Assembly (NCBI RefSeq): GCF_014195505.1
Contig: NZ_JACIBV010000001.1
Location: 5,642,001 to 5,706,000 of the forward strand
Source: Nonomuraea dietziae
GTDB taxonomy: Bacteria > Actinomycetota > Actinomycetes > Streptosporangiales > Streptosporangiaceae
Reading direction: 5' to 3'
DNA: 64,000 nt
Of the stretch, positions 16,724 to 25,495 are shown one piece after another. Each line of letters starts with the position of its first letter. The first letter of the stretch is position 1. The position numbers and the translations under genes were made by a program. The notes under the pieces are model-generated. The model saw only the letters and a list, made by a program, of their open reading frames with translations, searched no databases and was not told where the DNA came from.

Positions 16724-18079
16724 ATGGAAGACGAAGAGCCGGGCGGCGGCGGCCCAGGATTCGAGCGCACCCCACCCAGCAACATCGAGGCGGAGCAGTC
16801 CGTTCTCGGCGGCATGCTGCTGTCGAAGGACGCCATCGCCGACGTCGTCGAACTCATCCGATCCGACGACTTCTACCGCCCAGCCCACCAGATGATCTAC
16901 GAGGTCATCACCGACCTGTACGGCAGGGGCGAGCCCGCCGACGCCGTCACCGTCTTCGACGAGCTGCAGAAGCGCGGCGAGATGGCCAGGGTCGGTGGCG
17001 CGGCCTACCTCCACACCCTCACGGCCGTCGTCCCCACCGCGGCCAACGCCGGCTACTACGCCAAGATCGTCCGTGAGCAGGCCATCCTCCGCCGCCTCAT
17101 CGAGGCCGGCACCCGCATCGTCTCCTTCGGCTACGGCGGGCAGAACGAAGAGGTCGACGACCTGGTCGACCGCGCCCAGGCCGAGATCTACAAGGTCACC
17201 GAGCGCCGCACCTCCGAGGACTACGCGCCGCTGTCCGACATCATGCCCGGCGCCCTCGACGAGCTCGAGGCGATCGGCTCCCGCGGCGGCCAGATGGTCG
17301 GCGTCCCCACCGGCTTCCAGGACCTCGACTCCCTCACCAACGGCCTCCACCCCGGCCAGATGATCGTGGTGGCCGCGCGCCCGGCGATTGGCAAGTCAAC
17401 CCTCGGACTCGATTTTGCGAGGTCGGCGGCCATCAAGCATGGGATGACCACGGTCATCTTCTCGCTGGAGATGTCGCGTAACGAGATCACCATGCGTCTG
17501 CTGTCGGCCGAGGCGCGCGTGGCGCTGCATTCGATGCGTTCGGGCCTGATGAACGACGACGACTGGACCCGCCTCGCGCGCAGGATGAGCGAGGTGGCCG
17601 AGGCGCCGCTGTTCATCGACGACTCGCCCAACATGTCGATGATGGAGATCCGCGCCAAGTGCCGTCGCCTGAAGCAGCGCAACGACCTGCGCTTCGTGGT
17701 CATCGACTACCTCCAGCTGATGAGCTCGCCGAAGAAGACCGAGTCCAGGCAGAACGAGGTCTCGGAGATCTCGCGTTCGATCAAGCTGCTCGCCAAGGAG
17801 CTCGAGGTCCCTGTCATCGCGATCTCCCAGCTCAACCGAGGTCCCGAACAGCGCACCGACAAGCGGCCTGCGGTCAGCGACCTGCGCGAGTCGGGCTCGA
17901 TCGAGCAGGACGCCGACATGGTCATCCTGCTCCACCGCGAGGACGCCTACGAGCGCGAGTCGCCCAGGGCGGGTGAGGCCGACCTGATCGTGGCCAAGCA
18001 CCGTAACGGTCCCACCGCGACCGTGACCGTGGCCTTCCAGGGCCACTACAGCCGCTTCGTGGACATGGCCCAGCACTAG
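16724..18079 (+). CDS. dnaB: Replicative DNA helicase DnaB
   Basis: 451 residues, intein-free. The N-terminal domain (about 20-120; PPSNIEAEQSVLGGMLLSKD) docks primase. The C-terminal RecA-like ring domain has Walker A ARPAIGKST (about 217-225), Walker B FVVIDYLQLM (about 322-331) and the end SDLRESGSIEQDADMVILLHR. It unwinds DNA at the fork as a hexamer. The start follows GCGCGGTAACCG without a strong Shine-Dalgarno. DnaA-box-like sites lie upstream. Confidence 0.97.
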   Translation: MEDEEPGGGGPGFERTPPSNIEAEQSVLGGMLLSKDAIADVVELIRSDDFYRPAHQMIYEVITDLYGRGEPADAVTVFDELQKRGEMARVGGAAYLHTLTAVVPTAANAGYYAKIVREQAILRRLIEAGTRIVSFGYGGQNEEVDDLVDRAQAEIYKVTERRTSEDYAPLSDIMPGALDELEAIGSRGGQMVGVPTGFQDLDSLTNGLHPGQMIVVAARPAIGKSTLGLDFARSAAIKHGMTTVIFSLEMSRNEITMRLLSAEARVALHSMRSGLMNDDDWTRLARRMSEVAEAPLFIDDSPNMSMMEIRAKCRRLKQRNDLRFVVIDYLQLMSSPKKTESRQNEVSEISRSIKLLAKELEVPVIAISQLNRGPEQRTDKRPAVSDLRESGSIEQDADMVILLHREDAYERESPRAGEADLIVAKHRNGPTATVTVAFQGHYSRFVDMAQH

Positions 18080-18337
18080 GAAGGCCGAGCGCGCCGGCAG
18101 GAAGGGCGCGGCGCGTCGGCCGACACGACCCTGCCGGGCTCCATCGCCGGCCTGCCGGCAGCGCCCGGACCCTGGTGCCGGTCACCTCGATCGGACGGTC
18201 GTCGTCACCCCGCACCGCGAGAGAACCAAGCAGCGGCGCGCGCACCCGGCCGGCCTGCCGGGCCCGGCCGTCCAGGGTCATCGCGAGCGGTTCCGGCTAG
18301 ATTGTGGACGTTGGCTGGCTTCTTCCTGGGTGGTGCC

Positions 18338-19060
18338 TTGGCAGACGAGATCCGTGGTGTGCTGTTCGACATCGACGACACCCTCTTCGACTACACCAGC
18401 TCGGAGCGGACCGGTCTGCTCGGGCATCTGGCGGCCGAGGGCCTGCTGGAGAGCTTCTCCTCGCCCGAGGAGGCGGTGGCGCTCTGGCGGGGGATCATGG
18501 AGGAGGAGTACACCAGGTTCCTGCGGGGCGAGCTGTCCTTCGAGGAGCAGCGGATGGTCAGGGTCAGGCGCTTCCTCGGGAGGGCGATCCCCGACCAGGA
18601 GGCGTGGTTCGGGCGCTACTCGGCCCTGGTGACCCAGGCGTGGGCGGCCTTCCCCGACGCCGCTCCCGTGCTGGAGGCGCTCGCGCCGCACTTCAAACTG
18701 GGCGTGGTGTCCAACTCCTCGCTCCAGCACCAGCGCACCAAGCTGACCACGCTCGGCCTGCTCGACCACTTCGGCGAGGCGATCGTGTGCTCCCACGAGT
18801 ACGGCAGGGCCAAGCCGCACCCCGAGATCTTCCTGGCCGGCTGCGAGCTGCTGGGCCTGCCGCCCGGTCAGGTCGCCTACGTGGGGGACAAGTACGACGT
18901 CGACGCGCTCGGCGCCCGTGCCGCGGGGTTGCGCGCGTTCTGGCTCGACAGGACCGGTGGCTCCGCCGTCCAGGAGGAGGGGGTGACGGTGATCGGCTCT
19001 CTCGAGGAGCTGGTGGCGGCGCTCAGCCCTGGTAGATCCACTGGCGATAGGGCGGGATGA
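18338..19060 (+). CDS. HAD-superfamily hydrolase
   Basis: About 240 residues from a TTG at 18338 (LADEIRGVLFDIDDTLFD); another TTG at 18302 would add 12 residues. The HAD motifs are present: nucleophile DIDDT, motif II VSNSS, motif III lysine in GRAKPHPEIF, and motif IV VGDKYDVD. An alpha-helical cap lies between motifs I and II. It probably dephosphorylates a small metabolite or nucleotide. The last 38 bp overlap the end of the convergent TetR gene. Confidence 0.82.
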   Translation: MADEIRGVLFDIDDTLFDYTSSERTGLLGHLAAEGLLESFSSPEEAVALWRGIMEEEYTRFLRGELSFEEQRMVRVRRFLGRAIPDQEAWFGRYSALVTQAWAAFPDAAPVLEALAPHFKLGVVSNSSLQHQRTKLTTLGLLDHFGEAIVCSHEYGRAKPHPEIFLAGCELLGLPPGQVAYVGDKYDVDALGARAAGLRAFWLDRTGGSAVQEEGVTVIGSLEELVAALSPGRSTGDRAG

Positions 19061-19685
19061 GCTCCTCGAAGACGGCGATGACCTCGGCGGCGGCCTGGGC
19101 CAGTTCCTCGGGACCCGGGGGGGTAGAGGGCTCGAGCGCGTGCCTGACGACGAAGGCCAGCGCGTCGGCCTTGGCCCGCACGTCCAGCTCGGCGGCCTGC
19201 GGATCGAGGGCGTCGACGAGGTAGAAGCCGCTGTTGAGCGCGCTCATCGCGTAGGTGAGGTGGGGCACGTCGTCGCGGAGCAGGCCGTGGCCGACCAGCA
19301 GCTCGAACATCCGCTTGGTGGCCAGCAGCTCCTGGCTGCGCAGCGGCCTGTCGGCCAGCAGGCCCTGCAGCGCCCTGGTGTCGCCGGTGACCAACGTCTG
19401 CAGCACCGGCCTGGCGTGGACGTCCACGAAGGAGAACGACAGCAGGCGGTGGGGCAGCACGGTCGCGGGGTCGCGGCGCAGTTCGGCCAGGAGGCTCTCG
19501 AGGTAGGCGATGGCCTCCCGCAGCAGCAGCGCGTCGAAGAGCTGCTGCTTGGTCCGCCAGTGCAGGTAGACGGTGCCCTTGCCGATGCCGGCGCGCTGGG
19601 CGATGTCCTCGATCGTCACCTTGCGGTAGCCGAGCCGCACCAGGAGCGCGGCGGCGGCGTCAAGGATGCGGTCGGCGCGCTCCAC
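19023..19685 (-). CDS. TetR-family transcriptional regulator
   Basis: About 220 residues. The start is placed at the GTG at 19685 (VERADRILDAAAALLVRLGY) because AGGAGG lies directly before it and the in-frame extension to 19721 is filled by a palindrome that looks like an operator. The N-terminal helix-turn-helix is clear (VTIEDIAQRAGIGKGTVYLHW). The C-terminal domain should bind a small ligand. It is convergent with the HAD gene and 175 bp divergent from uspA, which it may control. Confidence 0.85.
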   Translation of the reverse strand: MERADRILDAAAALLVRLGYRKVTIEDIAQRAGIGKGTVYLHWRTKQQLFDALLLREAIAYLESLLAELRRDPATVLPHRLLSFSFVDVHARPVLQTLVTGDTRALQGLLADRPLRSQELLATKRMFELLVGHGLLRDDVPHLTYAMSALNSGFYLVDALDPQAAELDVRAKADALAFVVRHALEPSTPPGPEELAQAAAEVIAVFEELIPPYRQWIYQG

Positions 19686-19696
19686 AGGCCCTCCTC

Positions 19697-19721
19697 GTGA
19701 CCGATCTGGTCGATCAGTCAC
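19697..19721. promoter_or_regulatory. Candidate TetR operator
   Basis: The left arm GTGACCGATC and right arm GATCAGTCAC are complementary at 9 of 10 positions with a 5-base centre, 12 bp upstream of the chosen regulator start. The position and symmetry suggest autorepression and perhaps control of the divergent stress gene. Confidence 0.55.
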
Positions 19722-19860
19722 ATTACCCGGAAGGCGAAGTAGGTGGCCTGGGCCCGCCTCGTGCGAGCGCGTCGTGTGACGCAGCAGACAGCGAGGTCAG
19801 GAATCCCCGCTGATCATCCCAGCGCTACACGCGATAGGTAAAGCGAAGGGAATCGGGACC

Positions 19861-20307
19861 ATGACGTACCTCATCGCCTACGACGGCTCAGCCGACTCGC
19901 GCCACGCGATCGAGTTCGCCGCCAAGCATCTCGCCGCGGAGCCCACCGTGATCGTCACGGTATGGGAGCCGCTGCTCGTGCAGCTCGCCAGGCACGGCGC
20001 CGCGGCCGCCGCGGCGATCGTGAACGAGGAGCCCGAGGAGTACAGGGCCCAGGCGGAGGCGAACGCCAAGGAGGGCGCGGAGCTGGCGCTCGCCTCGGGT
20101 CTCACCGACGTCGGCTACCGCGCGGTCGCCGACAGGAGCTCGATCTGGCAGGCGATCGTCGACCTCGCGGACGAGCTCGACGCCTCGCTGGTCATCACCG
20201 GCTCACGCGGTCTCGCGGGCGTGCGCTCGGTGCTGCTCGGCAGCGTCAGCAACCACGTGCTGCACCACGCGCGCCGTCCGACACTGATCGTTCCTCCTGG
20301 CGAGTGA
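19861..20307 (+). CDS. Universal stress protein, UspA family
   Basis: 148 residues, a single Usp domain. It starts MTYLIAYDGSADSRHAIEFA and has the ATP-binding motif GSRGLAGVRSVLLGSVSNHV (G-x2-G-x9-G-S). Such proteins bind ATP and help cells survive stress and stasis. The last 62 bp overlap the 3' end of the convergent soxR-like gene. Confidence 0.9.
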   Translation: MTYLIAYDGSADSRHAIEFAAKHLAAEPTVIVTVWEPLLVQLARHGAAAAAAIVNEEPEEYRAQAEANAKEGAELALASGLTDVGYRAVADRSSIWQAIVDLADELDASLVITGSRGLAGVRSVLLGSVSNHVLHHARRPTLIVPPGE

Positions 20308-20776
20308 CGCACGAGGGGGGCCGCAGGTGGGTGTCGATGCGCCTGGCCCCCGGCCCCTCCTCGCCGAGCTGGTCACGCGGGTTGGCCAGCACGCACCTGT
20401 CGAGCGACAGGCAGCCGCAGCCGATGCAGTCGGTCAGGTCGTCGCGCAGCCGTAGCAACTGCTCGATGCGGTCGTCCAGCTCCGTGCGCCACGTGGCGGA
20501 AAGGCGCGCCCAGTCGGCGCGGGTCGGGGTGCGGCCCTCCGGCAGCTCGGCCAGGGCGTCCTTGATGGTCTTCAACGGGATGCCGATGCGCTGGGCCAGC
20601 CGGACGAAGGCCACCCTGCGGAGAGTGTCGCGGCTGTAGCGGCGCTGGTTACCGGTGGTGCGGCGGCTGGTGATCAGGCCCTTGGCCTCGTAGAAGTGCA
20701 GCGCCGAGACCGCGACGCCGCTGCGCTCGGACAGCTGCCCCACGGTCAGCTCCTTCGCGTTCCACGGTGCCGTCAT
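20246..20776 (-). CDS. soxR: SoxR-type redox-sensing MerR-family activator
   Basis: 176 residues. The MerR helix-turn-helix is at about 10-35 (LTVGQLSERSGVAVSALHFY). A dimerisation helix follows, then the [2Fe-2S] site C117-x2-C120-x-C122-x5-C128 (CIGCGCLSLDRC), with exactly the SoxR spacing. Oxidation of the cluster by redox-active compounds turns on target promoters. The C-terminal tail of about 25 residues beyond the usual end overlaps uspA. The start overlaps the upstream phosphodiesterase stop (ATGA), so the two are co-translated. Confidence 0.9.
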   Translation of the reverse strand: MTAPWNAKELTVGQLSERSGVAVSALHFYEAKGLITSRRTTGNQRRYSRDTLRRVAFVRLAQRIGIPLKTIKDALAELPEGRTPTRADWARLSATWRTELDDRIEQLLRLRDDLTDCIGCGCLSLDRCVLANPRDQLGEEGPGARRIDTHLRPPSCVTRQEERSVSDGARGAARGC

Positions 20777-21501
20777 GGCGTCACCGGGCGGAAGTGCGTC
20801 ACCAGTGTGCCCGCGTCGGCGTCGAAGAGGTGCAGGGCGAAGGCGGGCGGCAGGTCGTAGTCGACGATCACGGTCGCGCCGCTCTCCGTCGGGGTCACCA
20901 GCGTGGAGACGACGCCCGGCGCCACGATCAGCGGTCGGCCCGCGAAGGTGGTGGCGACGGCGGTGTGGGCGTGGCCCACGAAGACGGCGACGACCTGCGG
21001 ATGCCGGTCGAGCAGCGCGGCCAGCCGTTCGGGCTCCTGGAGGCGGATCTCGTCGACGTACGGCACGCCCAGCGGCACGGCGGGGTGGTGCATGCCGACG
21101 AAGGCGGGCACCTCGGGCCGCTCCGACAGCACCTCGTCCAGCCAGGCGATGGTCTCGTCGGACAGGTGGCCGTCGTCCCTGCCGGGGATGCTGGAGTCGG
21201 CCAGCGCGATCGTCGCGCCATCGAGCCGCAGCACCTGGTTGGCCGGGCCGATGATCTTCTCGAACTCGGGGACCCTGTCGTGGTTGCCCGGGCAGATGAT
21301 CAGAGGGATGGGCGAGCGCAGCAGGTCGCGCGCCGTTTCGTACTCCTCGACGAGCGCGTGGTCGGCGATGTCGCCGGTGACCAGGATCGCGTCCAGCTGC
21401 CCTGGAAAGGAGAGGAGGTGGCGCATGACCAGGCGGGTGCGTTCGACGCTCTGGTCGGAGCCACCGATGTGGGTGTCACTGATGTGCGCGTATACCTGCA
21501 T
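20773..21501 (-). CDS. Metallophosphoesterase (CpdA/GpdQ-like phosphodiesterase)
   Basis: 242 residues with the five metallophosphoesterase blocks: ISDTHIGG (D-x-H), VTGDIAD (GD), CPGNHD (GNHD), GMHHPAV (H) and VGHAHT (GHxH). These bind two metal ions that hydrolyse a phosphodiester, as in cAMP phosphodiesterase CpdA. It is translationally coupled to soxR, which suggests a shared redox or stress role. The true substrate is unknown. It is divergent from the SMP-30 gene with 35 bp between starts. Confidence 0.85.
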   Translation of the reverse strand: MQVYAHISDTHIGGSDQSVERTRLVMRHLLSFPGQLDAILVTGDIADHALVEEYETARDLLRSPIPLIICPGNHDRVPEFEKIIGPANQVLRLDGATIALADSSIPGRDDGHLSDETIAWLDEVLSERPEVPAFVGMHHPAVPLGVPYVDEIRLQEPERLAALLDRHPQVVAVFVGHAHTAVATTFAGRPLIVAPGVVSTLVTPTESGATVIVDYDLPPAFALHLFDADAGTLVTHFRPVTP

Positions 21502-21536
21502 CTTTCCAAGCTTAAAGGTACGGCTAGCATCGGCAC

Positions 21537-22433
21537 GTGGACACGATTAGAGCCGAGTTCGAACTCCTCGACGAGCGCTTCTCCGGTATCGGCGGCGACG
21601 AGCGGATAGAGATCCTCTACACGGGAACGCGCTGGGCGGAGGGTCCGTGCTACTTCCCCGCCGGCCGCTATCTCGTCTGGAGCGACATCCCCAATGACAG
21701 GATGCTGCGCTGGGACGAGCTGACGGGGAACGTCGGCCCCTTCCGCCGGCCGTCCGGCTACGTCAACGGCAACACCCGCGACGCGCAGGGCCGCCTGATC
21801 TCCTGCGAGCAGGGCAACCGCAGGGTCACCCGCACCGAGCACGACGGCTCGATCACCGTGATCGCCGACCGCTGGGAGGGCAGGCGGCTCAACAGCCCCA
21901 ACGACGCGGTCGTGAAGTCGGACGGGTCGATCTGGTTCACCGACCCGCCGTACGGCATCACCACCGACTACGAGGGGCAGCGGGCCGAGCAGGAGATCGA
22001 CGGCTGCCATGTCTACCGCGCCGATCCCGTCACGGGCGAGGTCCGCAAGGTGACCGACGACTTCGAGCGCCCCAACGGCCTGGCCTTCTCCGCCGACGAG
22101 AGCCTGCTGTACGTCGTCGACACCCGCCGCAAGCACCTGCGCGCCTTCGACGTGCACGCCGACGGCACGCTGTCGGGAGGCAAGGTGCTGGCGGAGGGAA
22201 CCTCCGACGGCATCAGGCTCGACGACGCGGGCCGCATCTGGGCCGCGGGCGATGGCGGCGTGCTCTGCTTCGACCCCGACGGCACGCTCATCGGCAGGCT
22301 GCCGATCCCCGAGAAGGTCGCGAACCTGACCTTCGGAGGGCTCAAGGGCAACTGGCTGTTCATCGCCGCCTCCACCTCGCTCTACGCGCTGATGACCAAC
22401 GTGCGGGGCCTTACTCCCAGCGGAACACCCTGA
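21537..22433 (+). CDS. SMP-30/gluconolactonase-like lactonase
   Basis: 298 residues from the GTG at 21537. This is a six-bladed beta-propeller of the SMP-30 family with EGPCYFPAGRYLVWSDIPNDR, NSPNDAVVKSDGSIWFTDPPY and the metal ligands Glu (WAEGP), Asn (RPNGLAFS) and Asp (GTSDGIRLDDAG). It probably opens sugar lactones. It stands alone; its last 23 bp overlap the convergent ABC permease gene. Confidence 0.88.
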   Translation: MDTIRAEFELLDERFSGIGGDERIEILYTGTRWAEGPCYFPAGRYLVWSDIPNDRMLRWDELTGNVGPFRRPSGYVNGNTRDAQGRLISCEQGNRRVTRTEHDGSITVIADRWEGRRLNSPNDAVVKSDGSIWFTDPPYGITTDYEGQRAEQEIDGCHVYRADPVTGEVRKVTDDFERPNGLAFSADESLLYVVDTRRKHLRAFDVHADGTLSGGKVLAEGTSDGIRLDDAGRIWAAGDGGVLCFDPDGTLIGRLPIPEKVANLTFGGLKGNWLFIAASTSLYALMTNVRGLTPSGTP

Positions 22434-23085
22434 CGGCGAGCCCGCCGAAGACCACCAGCCCGGCCGCGAGCACCAGCAGGTGCGGCAGCTGCGGCGCCTG
22501 GCCCGCCCAGGTGGCGCTCAGCGCCTGGGCGAAGGGTCCGGCCACCGAGTAGTCGCCGATCACGCGCACGACCTCCGGCAGGTACTCCCTCGGCACCCAC
22601 ATCCCCGCCACGAACATCAGCGGGAACATCGCCGCGGACCCGATGATCGGCGCGCTCTTGCCGTTGGGCGCCACGGCGGCGATCACCAGCCCCATCGCCA
22701 TGAGCGCCGCCGAGCCGAGCAGGAACACCAGCACGAAGCCCGCCACGTTGCGCGGGACGCCGGGCCCGAAGGCGACCAGCAACGTCGTGGCCACGATCCC
22801 GACCACCAGGTTGATCACGAGCTGGACGGTCAGCATGCGCAGCGGCGAGACCGGCGTGGTGGACATCCTGCGCAGCACGCCCTGCTCCCTGTAGGCGGCC
22901 AGCACGCCGGGCAGGACGCTGAACGACAGCGTCAGCGCCGACAGCATGACCATCAGGGCGGGGAAGGCGGGCCCTGCCACCTTGCCGAGGAACTGCAGCA
23001 GCAACAGCGGCAGCCCGATCGCGAACAGCAAGTACCACCCGTCGCGCAGGTGGAGCTTGGCCTCGACGAGCAGAAGCTTGCTCAT
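22411..23085 (-). CDS. ABC-2 type exporter permease
   Basis: 224 residues with six hydrophobic segments and AAYREQGVLRRMSTTPVSPLRM, the conserved loop of ABC-2 permeases. It forms the membrane half of the exporter with the ATPase encoded upstream (ATGA overlap). Substrate unknown: a drug, antibiotic or lipid is typical. Confidence 0.87.
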   Translation of the reverse strand: MSKLLLVEAKLHLRDGWYLLFAIGLPLLLLQFLGKVAGPAFPALMVMLSALTLSFSVLPGVLAAYREQGVLRRMSTTPVSPLRMLTVQLVINLVVGIVATTLLVAFGPGVPRNVAGFVLVFLLGSAALMAMGLVIAAVAPNGKSAPIIGSAAMFPLMFVAGMWVPREYLPEVVRVIGDYSVAGPFAQALSATWAGQAPQLPHLLVLAAGLVVFGGLAVRVFRWE

Positions 23086-23981
23086 GACAGCTTCCTTCCT
23101 GTCAGTGCGAGGAAGACGTCCTCGAGCGTCGCCTGCTCGATGCGCAGGTCAGTGGGGACGATCTGGTGCTCGGCCAGCGCCAGCGTGACCGCGGGCGCCA
23201 GGTTGCCCCTGCCGGTGACCGTGAGCTGCTCGCCGTTCCGACGCACCCCTGTCACCTCGGGTACGGCGAGCAGCATCGCGTCCTCGACCGGAGCCGAGGG
23301 CCTGAACCTGACCCGCTGCGACTCCTCCACCTGGCCGATCAGCGCGCTGGGCGCGTCCATGGCGACGACCCGGCCCGAGGAGATCAGCGCGACCCTGTCG
23401 CACAGCCGCTCTGCCTCCTCCATGAAGTGGGTGACCAGCACGATCGTGACCCCGTCCGCGCGGATCTGCTCGATCAGGTCCCAGGTGTCCCTTCGGGCCT
23501 GCGGGTCGAGGCCGGTCGTCAGCTCGTCGAGGATGGCCACGCGCGGCTTGCCGACGAGGGCGAGCGCGACCGACAGCCGCTGCTTCTGGCCGCCCGAGAG
23601 GTTGGTGAAGCGGGTGTCGCGTTTGTCGGCCAGGCCCACCCGCTCCATCAGCGCACGCCAGTCGGCGGGGTCGCGGTAGAAGGAGGCGAACAGGTCCAGC
23701 GCCTCCCACACCTTGATCTTCTCGGGCAACTGGGCGCTCTGCAGCTGGACACCGAGCAGGTGCTTGGCCTCCAGCGGCGTCCTGCCGCCGACGGTGATCG
23801 TGCCGCTCGTGGGGGTGCGCAGCCCCGCGACGCACTCCACCGTGGTCGTCTTGCCGGCTCCGTTGGGGCCGAGGACGCCGAAGATCTCGCCCTCGTCGAC
23901 GGCGAACGAGACATCGTCCACCGCCACCTGGTCGCGATAGCGCTTGTGGAGGTTCGTGACCTCTATGACCTTCATGGCCAT
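23082..23981 (-). CDS. ABC exporter ATPase
   Basis: About 299 residues; in-frame starts at 23984 (GTG), 23981 and 23975 (ATG) are hard to separate. Walker A is GPNGAGKTTT, the signature LSGGQKQR, Walker B VAILDELTTGLD, the switch VTHFMEEAE. The C-terminal 80 residues are the DrrA-like extension. It powers the ABC-2 permease encoded downstream. The two genes run opposite to a NarL-type two-component system, a frequent actinobacterial pairing for a cell-envelope-stress or drug-induced exporter. Confidence 0.88.
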   Translation of the reverse strand: MAMKVIEVTNLHKRYRDQVAVDDVSFAVDEGEIFGVLGPNGAGKTTTVECVAGLRTPTSGTITVGGRTPLEAKHLLGVQLQSAQLPEKIKVWEALDLFASFYRDPADWRALMERVGLADKRDTRFTNLSGGQKQRLSVALALVGKPRVAILDELTTGLDPQARRDTWDLIEQIRADGVTIVLVTHFMEEAERLCDRVALISSGRVVAMDAPSALIGQVEESQRVRFRPSAPVEDAMLLAVPEVTGVRRNGEQLTVTGRGNLAPAVTLALAEHQIVPTDLRIEQATLEDVFLALTGRKLS

Positions 23982-24085
23982 CACGGTAGGAAGTCGCTAA
24001 TCAGCGGATAAGACGGCTAGATGCCCGGCAATGGTGTACCTAGGTGCAGTACCCGAGGGCGGCGACATCGCTCAGACTGGAGGAC

Positions 24086-25495
24086 ATGCTGCGCAGAAGC
24101 CTCTGGTTGCTCGCGCTCGTGGTCGTCGAGGTGCCGCTGGTGCTGCTGTCGGCCCTCGTGCTGCTGGGCTCCTTCACCGTGGGACTGGTCCCGTTCTTCC
24201 CGCCCTGCGTGGCGCTGGTCAGGCGCGTGACGCGGCGGACGAGAAAGCTGATGGGCATCGCCGCGCCCTACCATCCTCAGCCGCCGCCTCCCGTGCCGCA
24301 GGCCGACGGCTGGTACCGCTCGGATCGCACGCTCTACAAGACGCCCAGGATCCCCGCGTGGAACGACAGGTGGAAGTGGCTGTTCGGCGACCCCGCGACC
24401 TGGCGCGACTTTCTGTGGCTGCTGCTCGACCCGGTGGTGAAGCTGGTGCTGGCCGTACCGCTGCTGGTACTGCCCGGGCACGCGCAGCGGGTCTACGGAT
24501 ACTGGGCGGCGTTGCTGCTCGGGCCGACGGCCAAGAGCGAGCTCGCGGGGCAGGTGCGCAAACTGTCGGAGTCGCGCACGCTGACCGTGGACTCCCAGGC
24601 GGCCGAGATGCGCAGGATCGAGCGCGACCTGCACGACGGCGTGCAGGCCAGGCTGGTCGCGCTCGGCATGACGCTCGGCGCGGTCGAGGAGCTGGTCGGA
24701 ACCGACCCTGCGGCGGCTGTGGCGCTGCTGGCCAAGGCGCGTGAGGCCTCCGCGGAGACGCTGGTCGAGCTGCGCGGTGTCGTGCGCGGCATCCACCCGC
24801 CCGTGCTGGCCGAGCGCGGGCTCGGTGACGCGGTGAAGGCGCTGGCACTGGACAGCCCGCTGCGCACCAACGTCGAGGTGGATCTGCCCGTCAGGCTGCA
24901 GACGCCCGTCGAGACCGCGTTGTACTTCGCCATCAGCGAGTTGCTGTCCAACGCCGCGAAGCACTCGGGCGCCGACAACGTCATCGTCGACATCAGCCAC
25001 ACCGAGCGCGACGTGGCCGTGATGGTCTGGGACGACGGCGGGGGCGGCGCCGACCCCTCGCGCGGCAGCGGGCTGGACGGCATCGAGCGCAGGCTCGCCG
25101 CCTTCGACGGCGTGCTCGCCCTGTCGAGCCCGCAGGGCGGTCCCACGACCGTGGCGATGTCGGTGCCGAAGGTGCTGCCCGAGGAGTACGGCAAGAAGAA
25201 GAACCCGATGCCCAGATGGCAGGCGGCCGTCGTGGTGTTCTGCTGGTCGCTCTCCTGGCTTCCGCTCTTCCCCCAGGGTCTGGTCGCGGGGGTGTTCAAG
25301 ACGATCGGGTTCGAGCACAGGAGCTGGTTCCTCGCCCTGTACCTTCCTGACTTCTGGCAGTGGCCGGCCATCGTCGGAATGGTGTCGCTCGGCATGCTGA
25401 TGTACGGCGTGGCCCTGTACCTGCCGATGCGGCATTCGCGTGAACGCTGGATCGCCGAGGCCTCCCCCCGCCGCCCCTGGTTCAGCCGATGCTGA
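24086..25495 (+). CDS. NarL-family sensor histidine kinase with C-terminal membrane segments
   Basis: About 469 residues from the ATG at 24086 (MLRRSLWLLALVVVEVPLV). N-terminal membrane helices and a sensor loop lead to further helices near residues 110-150. The HisKA_3 phosphoacceptor RIERDLHDGVQARLVALG (about 180) and a HATPase domain (SELLSNAAKHSGADNV, then DDGGGGADPSRGSGLDGIERR) follow. Unusually, two more hydrophobic helices (about 392-412 and 430-455) and a basic tail come after the ATPase domain. It should phosphorylate the response regulator encoded next, whose start overlaps its stop by 7 bp. Confidence 0.88.
   Translation: MLRRSLWLLALVVVEVPLVLLSALVLLGSFTVGLVPFFPPCVALVRRVTRRTRKLMGIAAPYHPQPPPPVPQADGWYRSDRTLYKTPRIPAWNDRWKWLFGDPATWRDFLWLLLDPVVKLVLAVPLLVLPGHAQRVYGYWAALLLGPTAKSELAGQVRKLSESRTLTVDSQAAEMRRIERDLHDGVQARLVALGMTLGAVEELVGTDPAAAVALLAKAREASAETLVELRGVVRGIHPPVLAERGLGDAVKALALDSPLRTNVEVDLPVRLQTPVETALYFAISELLSNAAKHSGADNVIVDISHTERDVAVMVWDDGGGGADPSRGSGLDGIERRLAAFDGVLALSSPQGGPTTVAMSVPKVLPEEYGKKKNPMPRWQAAVVVFCWSLSWLPLFPQGLVAGVFKTIGFEHRSWFLALYLPDFWQWPAIVGMVSLGMLMYGVALYLPMRHSRERWIAEASPRRPWFSRC

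Noticed and set aside
18080..18337. Regulatory RNA or small gene between dnaB and the HAD gene
   Set aside because: Only GC-rich sequence with weak, poorly defined stems; nothing could be supported.
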